NCBI GenBank assembly: GCA_938083195.1
Contig: CALKCK010000018.1
Location: 62,001-126,000 of the forward strand
Length of the DNA stretch: 64,000 bases
Direction of reading: 5' to 3'
DNA from: an uncultured Pirellulaceae bacterium
Lineage (GTDB): Bacteria; Planctomycetota; Planctomycetia; Pirellulales; Pirellulaceae
Positions 47,267-55,734 of the stretch are shown here, piece after piece. Under the pieces are notes generated by a model. That model was given only the letters and a program-made list of their open reading frames with translations, was not told where the DNA came from and did not search any database. The number at the start of each line of letters is the position of its first letter. The stretch's first letter is position 1. The translations under genes were made by a program, and so were the position numbers.

Positions 47267-48076
47267 ATGACAAAGAAACGAAGAGCAGTTGTGTGCTTGA
47301 GCGGAGGGATGGACTCAACGGCTTTGTTAGTCCGATTGCTTGCCGAGGGCAGGAAGGTATATGGCCTGAGTTTCGATTATGGTCAAAAACATCGAATCGA
47401 ATTGGCTCGGCTGAAACAGAACGTAGATTACTTGCGGAGCAATGGAATCGATATTGATTCGCAGATTTTAGATATGTCTAAACTGGGTTCGCTGTTTCAC
47501 TCAGCCTTGACCGATGCAAATTGGACAGTGCCAACGGGGCACTATGAGCAAGAAAATATGAAGCAAACGGTTGTTCCCAATCGCAACGCGATTTTTTCAT
47601 CGATTGCCTACGGCTACGCGTTGTCGATCGCTATCCAAGAGGATTCTGAAGTCGATTTTTCATTAGGCGTGCACAGTGGTGATCACGCGATTTACCCTGA
47701 TTGTCGCCCTGCATTTTACGAAGCAATATTTAGTGCTTTTTCAATTGGAAACTGGGATTCGGAAAAAGTGTTTCTCAATCTTCCTTATCTAAATATGGAC
47801 AAGGCTGATATCCTTGAGGATGCTGGGCATTCCATTGATAAACTTGGATTGAACTTCGACACAATTTTCCGGAATACCTGTACCAGTTATCAGCCTGATA
47901 AAGATGGCAAATCTCACGGACTGACGGGCTCGGATGTCGAGAGGATTCTTGCGTTTCAAAAATACGGTCGACCTGATCCCGTGGAATATCGAAGTCCGTG
48001 GGAAGACGTCGTTCGCCAGGCACAGCGACTTGAGCGTCAATTTAAACAGGACTCTAGCGCCGGTTTCGATGCCTAA
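47267..48076 (+). CDS. queC: QueC-like 7-cyano-7-deazaguanine synthase
   Basis: A 269-residue PP-loop ATPase with L-S-G-G-M-D-S-T (about 11-18), F-D-Y-G-Q-K-H, V-V-P-N-R-N (about 103-108) and G-V-H-S-G-D-H-A-I-Y-P-D-C-R-P. QueC converts 7-carboxy-7-deazaguanine to preQ0 with ATP and ammonia, on the way to queuosine. The family's zinc site normally has one Cys near T-C-Y followed by C-G-x-C-x-x-C. Here only T-C-T remains, and the rest reads K-S-H-G-L-T-G-S-D. No queD, queE or queF is adjacent. The C-terminus is longer than usual by about 30 residues. Confidence 0.85.
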   Translation: MTKKRRAVVCLSGGMDSTALLVRLLAEGRKVYGLSFDYGQKHRIELARLKQNVDYLRSNGIDIDSQILDMSKLGSLFHSALTDANWTVPTGHYEQENMKQTVVPNRNAIFSSIAYGYALSIAIQEDSEVDFSLGVHSGDHAIYPDCRPAFYEAIFSAFSIGNWDSEKVFLNLPYLNMDKADILEDAGHSIDKLGLNFDTIFRNTCTSYQPDKDGKSHGLTGSDVERILAFQKYGRPDPVEYRSPWEDVVRQAQRLERQFKQDSSAGFDA

Positions 48077-48098
48077 GCTTTATCTGCCTGCTGAAAAA

Positions 48099-49118
48099 CT
48101 AACGTGAGTACCGTGGTTCTTCCGTAATAACGAGAAGGCCCGGGATTTGTGCCTTGAGTTCAGCGACCGATTCGGCGCTGATGCCAGAATCCCAAGTGGT
48201 CAGCGACTTCAATTTTTTCAACTTACCGAGCGGTGCTATATCGCTCGCTGTAGAGTTATCTAGCTTAAGATTTTCCAATTTGGTCAAACTAGAGAGAACA
48301 CTAAGATCGTTCAATTTGGTACCGGAAAGGTCCAGGCTTTCGATTTCTAATTTGCTGATCGGCTCGAGTGCTGCCGAGAAATTTTCGTTTTCGAGAGTTG
48401 AGCAGCCAGCAAGCGAAAGCAACTTGAGGTTACTGAAATTCTCGAGAGGTGAAAGGTCAATCAATTCAGCGTTGGTTACCTTTAAGCTTTTGATTTGGGT
48501 GAGATCCTTGAGTGGGCTCAGATCTTTGACTAACGTGTTGATCAAATCAATTTTAACAAGGTCTTTGAAATTGGAAAAACAGTTGATGTCGGCCACCTTC
48601 GTGCCATTGAGTTGAAAGATTCTCAAACCGGTGTTCAAAGCGATCGGGCTCAAGTCAGAGATTGGGTTGTCCGCAATCTCGAGTCGTTCCAGCGTTTTGT
48701 ACTGTTCAAGCGGTTGCAATGAACTGATTTTGTTGGAGAGGATTCGAACCGATTTTAGTTCGGAGAGTTTCGAAAGAGGTTCGATTTCGGTAATCTCACC
48801 GTCTGGAAGATTGACCTCTTTTAAGGCCGAGACATAATCGATTCCCACGACGTTCAACATAAAACCGCCCGGTTTCGCCTTCATTTCCTCGTCGCTGAGA
48901 GATTCGTTTTTTTCGCCGCGTTCAATATGGTAAACGACACTTCCACCGAGGTCTTCTACCCATTTCTTAGTAAAGCGTTGTGAATTAACTCGCAGCGTAA
49001 TCACACCGAGTATGGCGCAAAGCAGAAATAGAACGCCGAAAAGTAGTCGTGATGATCTTGGTTTTTGCTCAACCACTGAATCATCAGCGGGGACGGTCGT
49101 CTGGTTTTGCTCGGTCAT
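48099..49118 (-). CDS. Membrane-anchored leucine-rich-repeat protein
   Basis: About 339 residues from ATG 49118; the open frame extends to 49268 but the extension is not protein-like. One membrane segment (about 28-46) follows a charged N-terminus. The rest is a run of leucine-rich repeats with L-x-x-L-x-x-L and 'D-L-S-P-L' turns (for example D-L-S-P-L-K-D-L-T-Q-I-K and D-L-S-P-L-E-N-F-S-N-L-K). LRR domains bind partners. The exported side probably carries them. No function is recognised. It converges with queC and they are 22 bp apart. Confidence 0.8.
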   Translation of the reverse strand: MTEQNQTTVPADDSVVEQKPRSSRLLFGVLFLLCAILGVITLRVNSQRFTKKWVEDLGGSVVYHIERGEKNESLSDEEMKAKPGGFMLNVVGIDYVSALKEVNLPDGEITEIEPLSKLSELKSVRILSNKISSLQPLEQYKTLERLEIADNPISDLSPIALNTGLRIFQLNGTKVADINCFSNFKDLVKIDLINTLVKDLSPLKDLTQIKSLKVTNAELIDLSPLENFSNLKLLSLAGCSTLENENFSAALEPISKLEIESLDLSGTKLNDLSVLSSLTKLENLKLDNSTASDIAPLGKLKKLKSLTTWDSGISAESVAELKAQIPGLLVITEEPRYSR

Positions 49119-49458
49119 AATAATCCTGAATTCAATTGAGCCGTCGCTTATCAATAAGTTAGGTCGGCATGGTCTTGGCGGAAATTGTAACGCCTCTGCT
49201 GAGGAACAGTTTAATAAGACGCACTCAATTGCGTCGATAGGGTTGATTGATCGAGTAAACCGCTTCATATTACCAGCATGGAGGACTGGGCGCGACCGCG
49301 GAACTTGAAAACCATCCTAATCATTGCAATACCGTATTAAGACGCATTTTTTCACGCGTTAATTTGGTTTTTTAGCTGAACAAGCAGAAGGGTTTATTTT
49401 GTATAAGCAAAAACTACGTTCACGCATCCACGCAAGAGTTAAGGGACTCTCAAACGGT
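49119..49458. other. Intergenic region, nothing recognised
   Basis: About 340 bp between two leftward genes. The reading frame of the LRR gene remains open to 49268, but no hydrophobic or family-like segment is seen there. No terminator for rlmKL could be called. Confidence 0.4.
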
Positions 49459-51852
49459 TTACCATTTGACGACTAATCGCCAGCAGCGATGGATTCGCCG
49501 GTTCCTGAAATCTTCAGGGACGGTCTGTTTGCTAATTTCATGGAATTCAAAAAGATCGCCTAAGTGCTTTTCATCAAATTTGAATCTGCGGAAGTTTGTT
49601 GAGAAGTAAACGACTCCTCCAAGCCGCATGACGGCATGCACCTTTTCGAGCAATTCACAATGGCGTTCCTGCACATCCCAGTCTAATTCGGTTTGTTTAC
49701 TGTTCGAAAAGGTGGGGGGATCGACAATGGCAAGATCAAATCGCTTACGTTTGTCTTCGGCGGCAGTTTCGAGGAAATCGATGGTATCCTCTGCGACAAA
49801 TTGATGCTGAAGAGGATCGATCCCATTCAATTGAAAATTTCGTTTTGCCCAATCGAGATAGTTTTTGGAAAGATCGACCGTGGTGGCGCGGGTAGCGCCC
49901 CCCTTAACGGCATAGACTGAAAAAGAACCAGTGTAGGCAAACAAATTCAAAAAATCTTTTCCGGCAGCTTCGGCTTGCACCATCTGCCTTGTCGTTCGGT
50001 GATCGAGAAAGAGGCCGGTGTCGACGTAATCAACAAGGTTGACGGCGAATTTAAGCCCACCTTCGTGGACAGTGACTAATTTGCCCGACGTATCTATTTT
50101 TTCATACTGCTGAAAGGTGTTCGAGCGACGTCGTTTTTTTAAGTGGGTATGGGCGATGGGGATTTCAAGTGTTTCAGAAGCCGTTGTCTTCATGAGTTCA
50201 AGCCATGCGCCGTGCCTCGCGAGATCTCGTTCGTGCGGACGGTCGTACTCGGTGATGTGAAGGTGGTCTTCGTAACGATCGATGACGAGCGGGATTTCAG
50301 GGATATCTCGCTCGTAGATCCGAAAACAAGTGATGTTTCTTTTGGTTGGCCATTTACGTAAGTGTTTTGCTCTTTTTCTCAACCGACTCGCCAGCAACTC
50401 CGCCTGTTCCCGGTCTTTGGGGTGTAGTCCTCCGAATAACGGGAGAATCGACGGATCAGCCGTTCGCGAATTGTTACCAGAAGTGGCAGTTTGTGTGGGC
50501 TCCGATTTCTCTTGAGTTGGAAGTGGCAGCGATGGCAGTTCAGCGGACGTATTGGTGGAGGGCACGGGATCATCTGCTGTTTGGTCGTGATGGCCCGACG
50601 CGGAAGTTAGGGTTTGCGATGAAGTCTGTGTAGGCGTCGAGGTGACTGGATTGGCAATCAATTCCGAATCGTTCTCAAGTGGTTTAACGGAGGATGTGTT
50701 TTCATCAGGTTGATAGCCTCGAGGTGGGCGAGGCCCCAGAAATTGATAATAGGTACACTCCATGCGGCCGTTAAATAATTTACGTCGTCGCGTCGCCGAT
50801 TTTTGGATAATGGCTTCGAATTTCGGCATATTCGTGATTAGAAATAATGACCAGGTGGGAAGACGTTGCATTATCCCAGGTATGCTCCTGTATAGTCCGA
50901 GCAGGCGTTCTTGGTCTTCGAGTCGTTCACCATAGGGTGGATTGGTAACGACGCAACCATACTCGCGTTTGCTGGTTAGCTCGTCAAAATCACGATTTTG
51001 GAAATGAACGTAATCAGCGACCCCTGCTTGTTGGCTGTGGTACCGGGCGAGGCTCAAAACTTCCTTGTCGCGGTCCGTTCCAATGATTTGAAATCTAATC
51101 GTTTTCTTCTCGAGGTCTTTTGCTTCTTCGATGGACTGGCTCCACATTTCATCCGGAATAATATTCCAATCATTGGCAGTAAAGGAGCGATTAATTCCTG
51201 GTGCAATGTTGAGCCCTTGGAGTGCGGCTTCGATTGCGATGGTTCCAGAACCACAGAAGGGGTCAATCAGGGGACGTTCAGGATTCCACACACTTAGCGA
51301 AACCAGGGCGGCCGAAAGCGTTTCCTTTAAGGGAGCTTCGGCAACTAAAGTCCGATAGCCCCGCTTGTGAAGACTCGGCCCTGTCGTATCAATCGTCAAG
51401 GTCGCGACGTCATTAAGGAGCGCGATTTCAACTTTGTATTCAGCACTGGATTCGGGTAGTACATTGACGCTGTGGTGGTGCAATAGGCTTTCGACAATCG
51501 CGCGTTTTACGCTTCGTTGGACCGCGGGAACGCTCGTCAGTTGGGAAAGCCGTGATCGGCCAATCACCGGGAATGCAGCGTCTGCTGGAATAAACTGACT
51601 CCAATCAAAGTCTTTCACCGTATCAAATAAGGCATCGAAATCTGGGGCATCAAATTTTTGGACTTCGATAAGGACTCGGTCAGCTGTTCGCAGCCAAAGA
51701 TTGGCACGGCATACGGCTGCCCAATCACCGGCAAAATCAACGCGTCCGGGTTGCGAGATGCTGGGGGAATAACCCAAGGCAATTAGCTCACGTTTAACAA
51801 TTGCCTCGAGTCCGAATGCACAGGCTGCGGTAAGTTTTAGCTGGTCTTGCAT
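49459..51852 (-). CDS. rlmL: Bifunctional 23S rRNA methyltransferase RlmKL
   Basis: A 797-residue protein with both halves of E. coli RlmKL: an N-terminal THUMP region, and the RlmL guanine N2-methyltransferase with D-P-F-C-G-S-G-T-I-A (about 202-211) and N-P-P-Y-G-E. Then come about 90 residues of low-complexity Ser/Thr/Gln/Pro linker (about 390-480). The RlmK half has N-L-F-A-Y-T-G-S-F-S, V-D-L-S-K-N-Y and D-P-P-T-F-S-N-S-K. Each half binds SAM and would methylate 23S rRNA (G2445 N2 and G2069 N7 in E. coli). The linker is longer than in E. coli. ATG 51852 is the start. Confidence 0.95.
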   Translation of the reverse strand: MQDQLKLTAACAFGLEAIVKRELIALGYSPSISQPGRVDFAGDWAAVCRANLWLRTADRVLIEVQKFDAPDFDALFDTVKDFDWSQFIPADAAFPVIGRSRLSQLTSVPAVQRSVKRAIVESLLHHHSVNVLPESSAEYKVEIALLNDVATLTIDTTGPSLHKRGYRTLVAEAPLKETLSAALVSLSVWNPERPLIDPFCGSGTIAIEAALQGLNIAPGINRSFTANDWNIIPDEMWSQSIEEAKDLEKKTIRFQIIGTDRDKEVLSLARYHSQQAGVADYVHFQNRDFDELTSKREYGCVVTNPPYGERLEDQERLLGLYRSIPGIMQRLPTWSLFLITNMPKFEAIIQKSATRRRKLFNGRMECTYYQFLGPRPPRGYQPDENTSSVKPLENDSELIANPVTSTPTQTSSQTLTSASGHHDQTADDPVPSTNTSAELPSLPLPTQEKSEPTQTATSGNNSRTADPSILPLFGGLHPKDREQAELLASRLRKRAKHLRKWPTKRNITCFRIYERDIPEIPLVIDRYEDHLHITEYDRPHERDLARHGAWLELMKTTASETLEIPIAHTHLKKRRRSNTFQQYEKIDTSGKLVTVHEGGLKFAVNLVDYVDTGLFLDHRTTRQMVQAEAAGKDFLNLFAYTGSFSVYAVKGGATRATTVDLSKNYLDWAKRNFQLNGIDPLQHQFVAEDTIDFLETAAEDKRKRFDLAIVDPPTFSNSKQTELDWDVQERHCELLEKVHAVMRLGGVVYFSTNFRRFKFDEKHLGDLFEFHEISKQTVPEDFRNRRIHRCWRLVVKW

Positions 51853-52117
51853 TCCGCGCTCTTGCGTGAGTTTCGTTGGGTTTAAACCCTAGCTTAACCC
51901 AATTAAAATAAATAAGAAAACGGGGGTGAGACCCCATTGAGATCATTAGTAGAAAATAGTCAGTTTGTACGCGTGGAAGTTTGAGCTGTGTCCCTCAAGC
52001 AGGCGTAATAGATTTCGGGCTTTAAATTGAGAGAATTTCAAATGGTAGTCGAACCGAGTGGTATCGTTTAAAGTTGAGATTTGATGCTCACAAGTGAATT
52101 TAACGGAGGTAACTTCG

Positions 52118-53524
52118 ATGCCGAGAGTCAGTTGGTGTTTTAGTATCGCAATGTTTTTTGCAATTCAGTCAGGAGTACTACAGGCCGGTGAATTGCAGGG
52201 AAAACCTAATGTAATTGTGATAATGGCCGATGATTTAGGAAATGGAGACCTCAGTTGCACTGGAGCTGAGGATTTGCAGTCTCCCCATATTGATGCGCTA
52301 TTTAAATCGGGAATGAGGTTCGATTTCGCCTACGCAAATTGTCCCGTTTGTTCGCCATCACGTGCGTCGCTGATGACTGGACGCTATCCAGAACTGGTTG
52401 GTGTTCCTGGAGTGATTCGAACGCATCCTGAGCACAGTTGGGGTTATTTGGACCCCGAAGCAATTTTGTTGCCGCGGGTTATGAAAACGGCTGGGTACCA
52501 CACTGCGCTAATTGGCAAGTGGCACTTAGGGCTCGAGGCTCCCAACCGGCCAGTAGACCGTGGGTTTGATTTGTTTCACGGCTTTCTAGCCGACATGATG
52601 GATGACTATTATCAGCACCGGCGTCACAATATTGAATATATGCATCTCAATAATCAGGTGATTGATGTGAAGGGCCATGCGACCGATCTTTTTACTAATT
52701 GGTCGTGCGATTATTTAAAGTCGCGTGTGGGTGAGTCTTCTCCCTTTTTCCTTTGCCTGACTTATAACGCGCCCCACACTCCCATTCAGCCTCCAGAAGA
52801 GTGGTATCAAAAAGTCAAGCAGCGAGAGTCCGCTATCGACGATAGGCGAGCTAAGCTCGTTGCGTTAATTGAACATATGGATGCTGGGATTGGTCGGGTG
52901 ATGACTACGTTGCGCGAAACGGGATTGGACCGAAATACTCTCGTCATTTTTACTTCAGATAACGGTGGTCAATTAAACGTCGGAGCAAATAATGGAGCAC
53001 TGCGAGATGGTAAGCAAAGCATGTATGAAGGTGGCTTACGGGTTCCAACCTGTTTTGTTTGGCCAGGGGTAATTGAAGAAAATTCGAGATCGTCGGAACG
53101 AATGATCACAATGGATCTATTTCCAACGGTGTGTGAGGCTGCTGGCGCTCATATGGATCACTCAATTGATGGAGTCAGTCTGTTGCCACTGTTGAAAAAT
53201 GAAACTCAATCGCTCACCCAACGTGATCTTTTTTTTCATCGGCGGGAAGGTGGTTTGCGGTACGGCGGGTTAATTGCAAATGCAATGATTCGCGGCGAAT
53301 GGAAGTTACTCCAGAACAGTCCTTTTGAAGCTCAGGAGCTTTATGATTTGTCAGTCGATCCGCTCGAGAGGAGTGATAAGAAAGAAGCGAACAAGAACAA
53401 GTATCAAGAAATGGCTAAAGTGCTGCGAGCTCAAGTTCAGCGAGGTGGTAGCGTGCGATGGCAGAAACCAATTTTGAAGCCAATTTTAAAGCCAATTGGA
53501 AGACCTATTCCGAAAGCGAAGTGA
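52118..53524 (+). CDS. Sulfatase (arylsulfatase type), exported
   Basis: About 468 residues from ATG 52118; GGAGG lies eight bases upstream. A signal peptide covers about 1-26. The sulfatase core has M-A-D-D-L-G metal ligands, C-S-P-S-R (Cys to formylglycine), M-T-G-R-Y-P, K-W-H-L-G, T-S-D-N-G-G and Y-E-G-G-L-R-V-P, as in the arylsulfatase A/atsA branch. It would act on sulfated glycans outside the cytoplasm. The tail repeats K-P-I-L-K-P-I-L-K-P-I. It converges with the cupredoxin-cytochrome gene. Confidence 0.93.
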   Translation: MPRVSWCFSIAMFFAIQSGVLQAGELQGKPNVIVIMADDLGNGDLSCTGAEDLQSPHIDALFKSGMRFDFAYANCPVCSPSRASLMTGRYPELVGVPGVIRTHPEHSWGYLDPEAILLPRVMKTAGYHTALIGKWHLGLEAPNRPVDRGFDLFHGFLADMMDDYYQHRRHNIEYMHLNNQVIDVKGHATDLFTNWSCDYLKSRVGESSPFFLCLTYNAPHTPIQPPEEWYQKVKQRESAIDDRRAKLVALIEHMDAGIGRVMTTLRETGLDRNTLVIFTSDNGGQLNVGANNGALRDGKQSMYEGGLRVPTCFVWPGVIEENSRSSERMITMDLFPTVCEAAGAHMDHSIDGVSLLPLLKNETQSLTQRDLFFHRREGGLRYGGLIANAMIRGEWKLLQNSPFEAQELYDLSVDPLERSDKKEANKNKYQEMAKVLRAQVQRGGSVRWQKPILKPILKPIGRPIPKAK

Positions 53525-53666
53525 CTCTGAGGGTGCCTGGGATTTAAATCAGGCAAATCTGTTGAGACGTCGATTGCAGCCCAGAATAGTCAAACTGACA
53601 GTTGTTTTGGAGGTGGGGAGCATTGTAAAAGGTGGGCCAATAATTGCAATTTATCGCATTAATGGT

Positions 53667-55592
53667 TCATTTATTTGAGTTGAGGCTTCTAAGATAAGAA
53701 AGTAGCTCAAAAATTTCGTCTTCCGTAAAACGATCCATTAGCCCTTTTGGCATGATGCTAACAGAGGACTTGATCATGTCGTCGATATCTTCCTGTGCGA
53801 TCACCGTTGGTTCTGGAGATTCAGGGTTGGGTAGAATAGAAATGGTTTCTTTGTCTTCTGCCACGACAATGCCAGAGATTACGTCTCCGTCGAGAGTGAT
53901 AACTTTGCGAACGATGTATTTTGCCTCAATCTTGTGGGATGGTTCAATGATTTCCCTGAGAACTCCAGCGGCATCTCCCTTCCAACGTGACCAAAGGTCG
54001 GTTAGATCGGGACCGACTGCTTTCCCCTCCTGCCCAACTTTATGACACTGAGCGCAAGTTGCCTCATTGAAAATTTTCTTCCCAATTTCAAAATTTCTTC
54101 CTCGTAACCCCATCTCGATTTTATTGTTTAAGTCTTCGACTTTCCAAGCCTGTACCAGTGGCCGGTTGGATCCAACAGGGTCTTTGGGTTCGACCGGGTT
54201 CCGCTGGAATTCACCGAGATTGTCGACAACAACCATAACGCCATACATTCGCATCCAGTGTCCAGGGAAGGTGCAGACGTAAGGATATTCGCCTGGTGTA
54301 CTTGGAGCCCGAAAAGTAACGCGGGTCTGGGTTTCGGCCGAGACCATTTCTGTACCAAAAAGGACATCGCTGGAATCAGGGACATACTGTTTCCCGCTGG
54401 GGCCGATAGTGGGTCCTTCTGCGGCGGCTTGCAGTGCGACAGTTTGCAAGGCTTCCGGCATGGTGATGACCAAGTTGTGAGCCATCAAGTCCTCATTTTT
54501 CAAAATGATCTGGATGTCAGTGCCGGCTTGAACGGCAAACCAAGGGACATCGTATCTCATCTCCTCTTCAACGGTGTGAATAAGAATGACTCTGACGGTG
54601 ACGTCGCCGAGCCGTTTTCGGTAACGGTCACTCATTTCGGAAGGAAGCAAGCCGAGGGTTTGGTCTGCGAGTTGCATTGCCTCGACGAAGGCGTCGGACG
54701 TTCGGTCTGCTGGTGGGGTGTCCTCGGCAAATTTAACGAGGTAGGTAGCGAGTTGTTCCGCGACGGCTGCGTCTCGATTCTTTCGGGGGATTTTCAGTAA
54801 AACTTGGACTGCAGATTCCCGTAGATCAGGATTTTTTACGAGTGGCGCTGTTACGATGAATTTGTTTGAGAGGTCTGTGGTGATGGTGCTCATTGCTTTA
54901 ACAGCGGCCAGTCGTACGTCGACTCGATTCTGTTCACCTAACGCGTCAATAACCCTTTCGCTTAATGAATTGCGGATTTCTTGGCTGGGAATCAATGGAA
55001 TTGACTCAAGCAGTGTTGCCACTTTTTGAGAATTATTAGACGCAAGATCGAATGCTTTGTCAGACGCGCCAGTGAGTAGTAGACCTGCATAGCCAGCGAT
55101 GTTGAGTAGGCGATTATCCGCTTCAGTTGCTTCGACCAGCGATCCAGTCCTCGATTTTAGCGTCTCACGTTTCTGTTCGAGTAATAGATTGACAAACTGC
55201 TTGGCCGTTCCCTTTAGCTCTCCTTCGGAAGCAAAATCAGGAATTAGCTTTAGGATTTCTGTTACGGGATCGGTGTCATTAATGTTGGAGATTGCTTGGA
55301 CTGCATCATCGAGATCACCTTTTGCAATTCCCTCTCTACCTAAAATCTCTTGATGCACGAGCAAGTACTTTGGGTCGTCGTCGCTACGTTCTACAAGTAA
55401 TAAGCGGGCATTGTTCAGCCGTTTGAGTTGGTACTTTACAATCCTCGGGTTCTTGTCGAGAAAGATTTTGGGAGGCTTGATGTCCTGTTTCGTTTCCGTA
55501 TGCGAGTGAGTTTGCGCCAAGGTGTCAGTTGTGGTCATTCCAAACAGGAATGCGATGCAACACAACGCGATACAGACAGGTGTTTTTTGCAT
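53667..55592 (-). CDS. Cupredoxin-cytochrome (PVC-type heme-binding) protein
   Basis: A 641-residue protein with a signal peptide (about 1-26). A helical HEAT-like region runs to about residue 330. An azurin-like cupredoxin domain follows, with type 1 copper ligands H (M-A-H-N-L-V) and C, H, M (Y-V-C-T-F-P-G-H-W-M). The C-terminal CxxCH domain (C-A-Q-C-H) has G-P-D-L and M-P-K-G-L. The copper and heme centres suggest an electron-transfer protein in the periplasm. It follows the propeller gene (140 bp upstream, same strand), so the two may be partners. Confidence 0.9.
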   Translation of the reverse strand: MQKTPVCIALCCIAFLFGMTTTDTLAQTHSHTETKQDIKPPKIFLDKNPRIVKYQLKRLNNARLLLVERSDDDPKYLLVHQEILGREGIAKGDLDDAVQAISNINDTDPVTEILKLIPDFASEGELKGTAKQFVNLLLEQKRETLKSRTGSLVEATEADNRLLNIAGYAGLLLTGASDKAFDLASNNSQKVATLLESIPLIPSQEIRNSLSERVIDALGEQNRVDVRLAAVKAMSTITTDLSNKFIVTAPLVKNPDLRESAVQVLLKIPRKNRDAAVAEQLATYLVKFAEDTPPADRTSDAFVEAMQLADQTLGLLPSEMSDRYRKRLGDVTVRVILIHTVEEEMRYDVPWFAVQAGTDIQIILKNEDLMAHNLVITMPEALQTVALQAAAEGPTIGPSGKQYVPDSSDVLFGTEMVSAETQTRVTFRAPSTPGEYPYVCTFPGHWMRMYGVMVVVDNLGEFQRNPVEPKDPVGSNRPLVQAWKVEDLNNKIEMGLRGRNFEIGKKIFNEATCAQCHKVGQEGKAVGPDLTDLWSRWKGDAAGVLREIIEPSHKIEAKYIVRKVITLDGDVISGIVVAEDKETISILPNPESPEPTVIAQEDIDDMIKSSVSIMPKGLMDRFTEDEIFELLSYLRSLNSNK

Positions 55593-55734
55593 GATGGCTA
55601 GGTGGAGAATACTGAGTTGAATGTTCTTGGCGGTCGAGGGACCTGACGTAACAGTGCCAGATCCGTCGCACTGGTCGCCGGAGTGATTTTCAGGAACATG
55701 TGATGTGGGATTTTGTGAGGACTCGCGAGATAAG

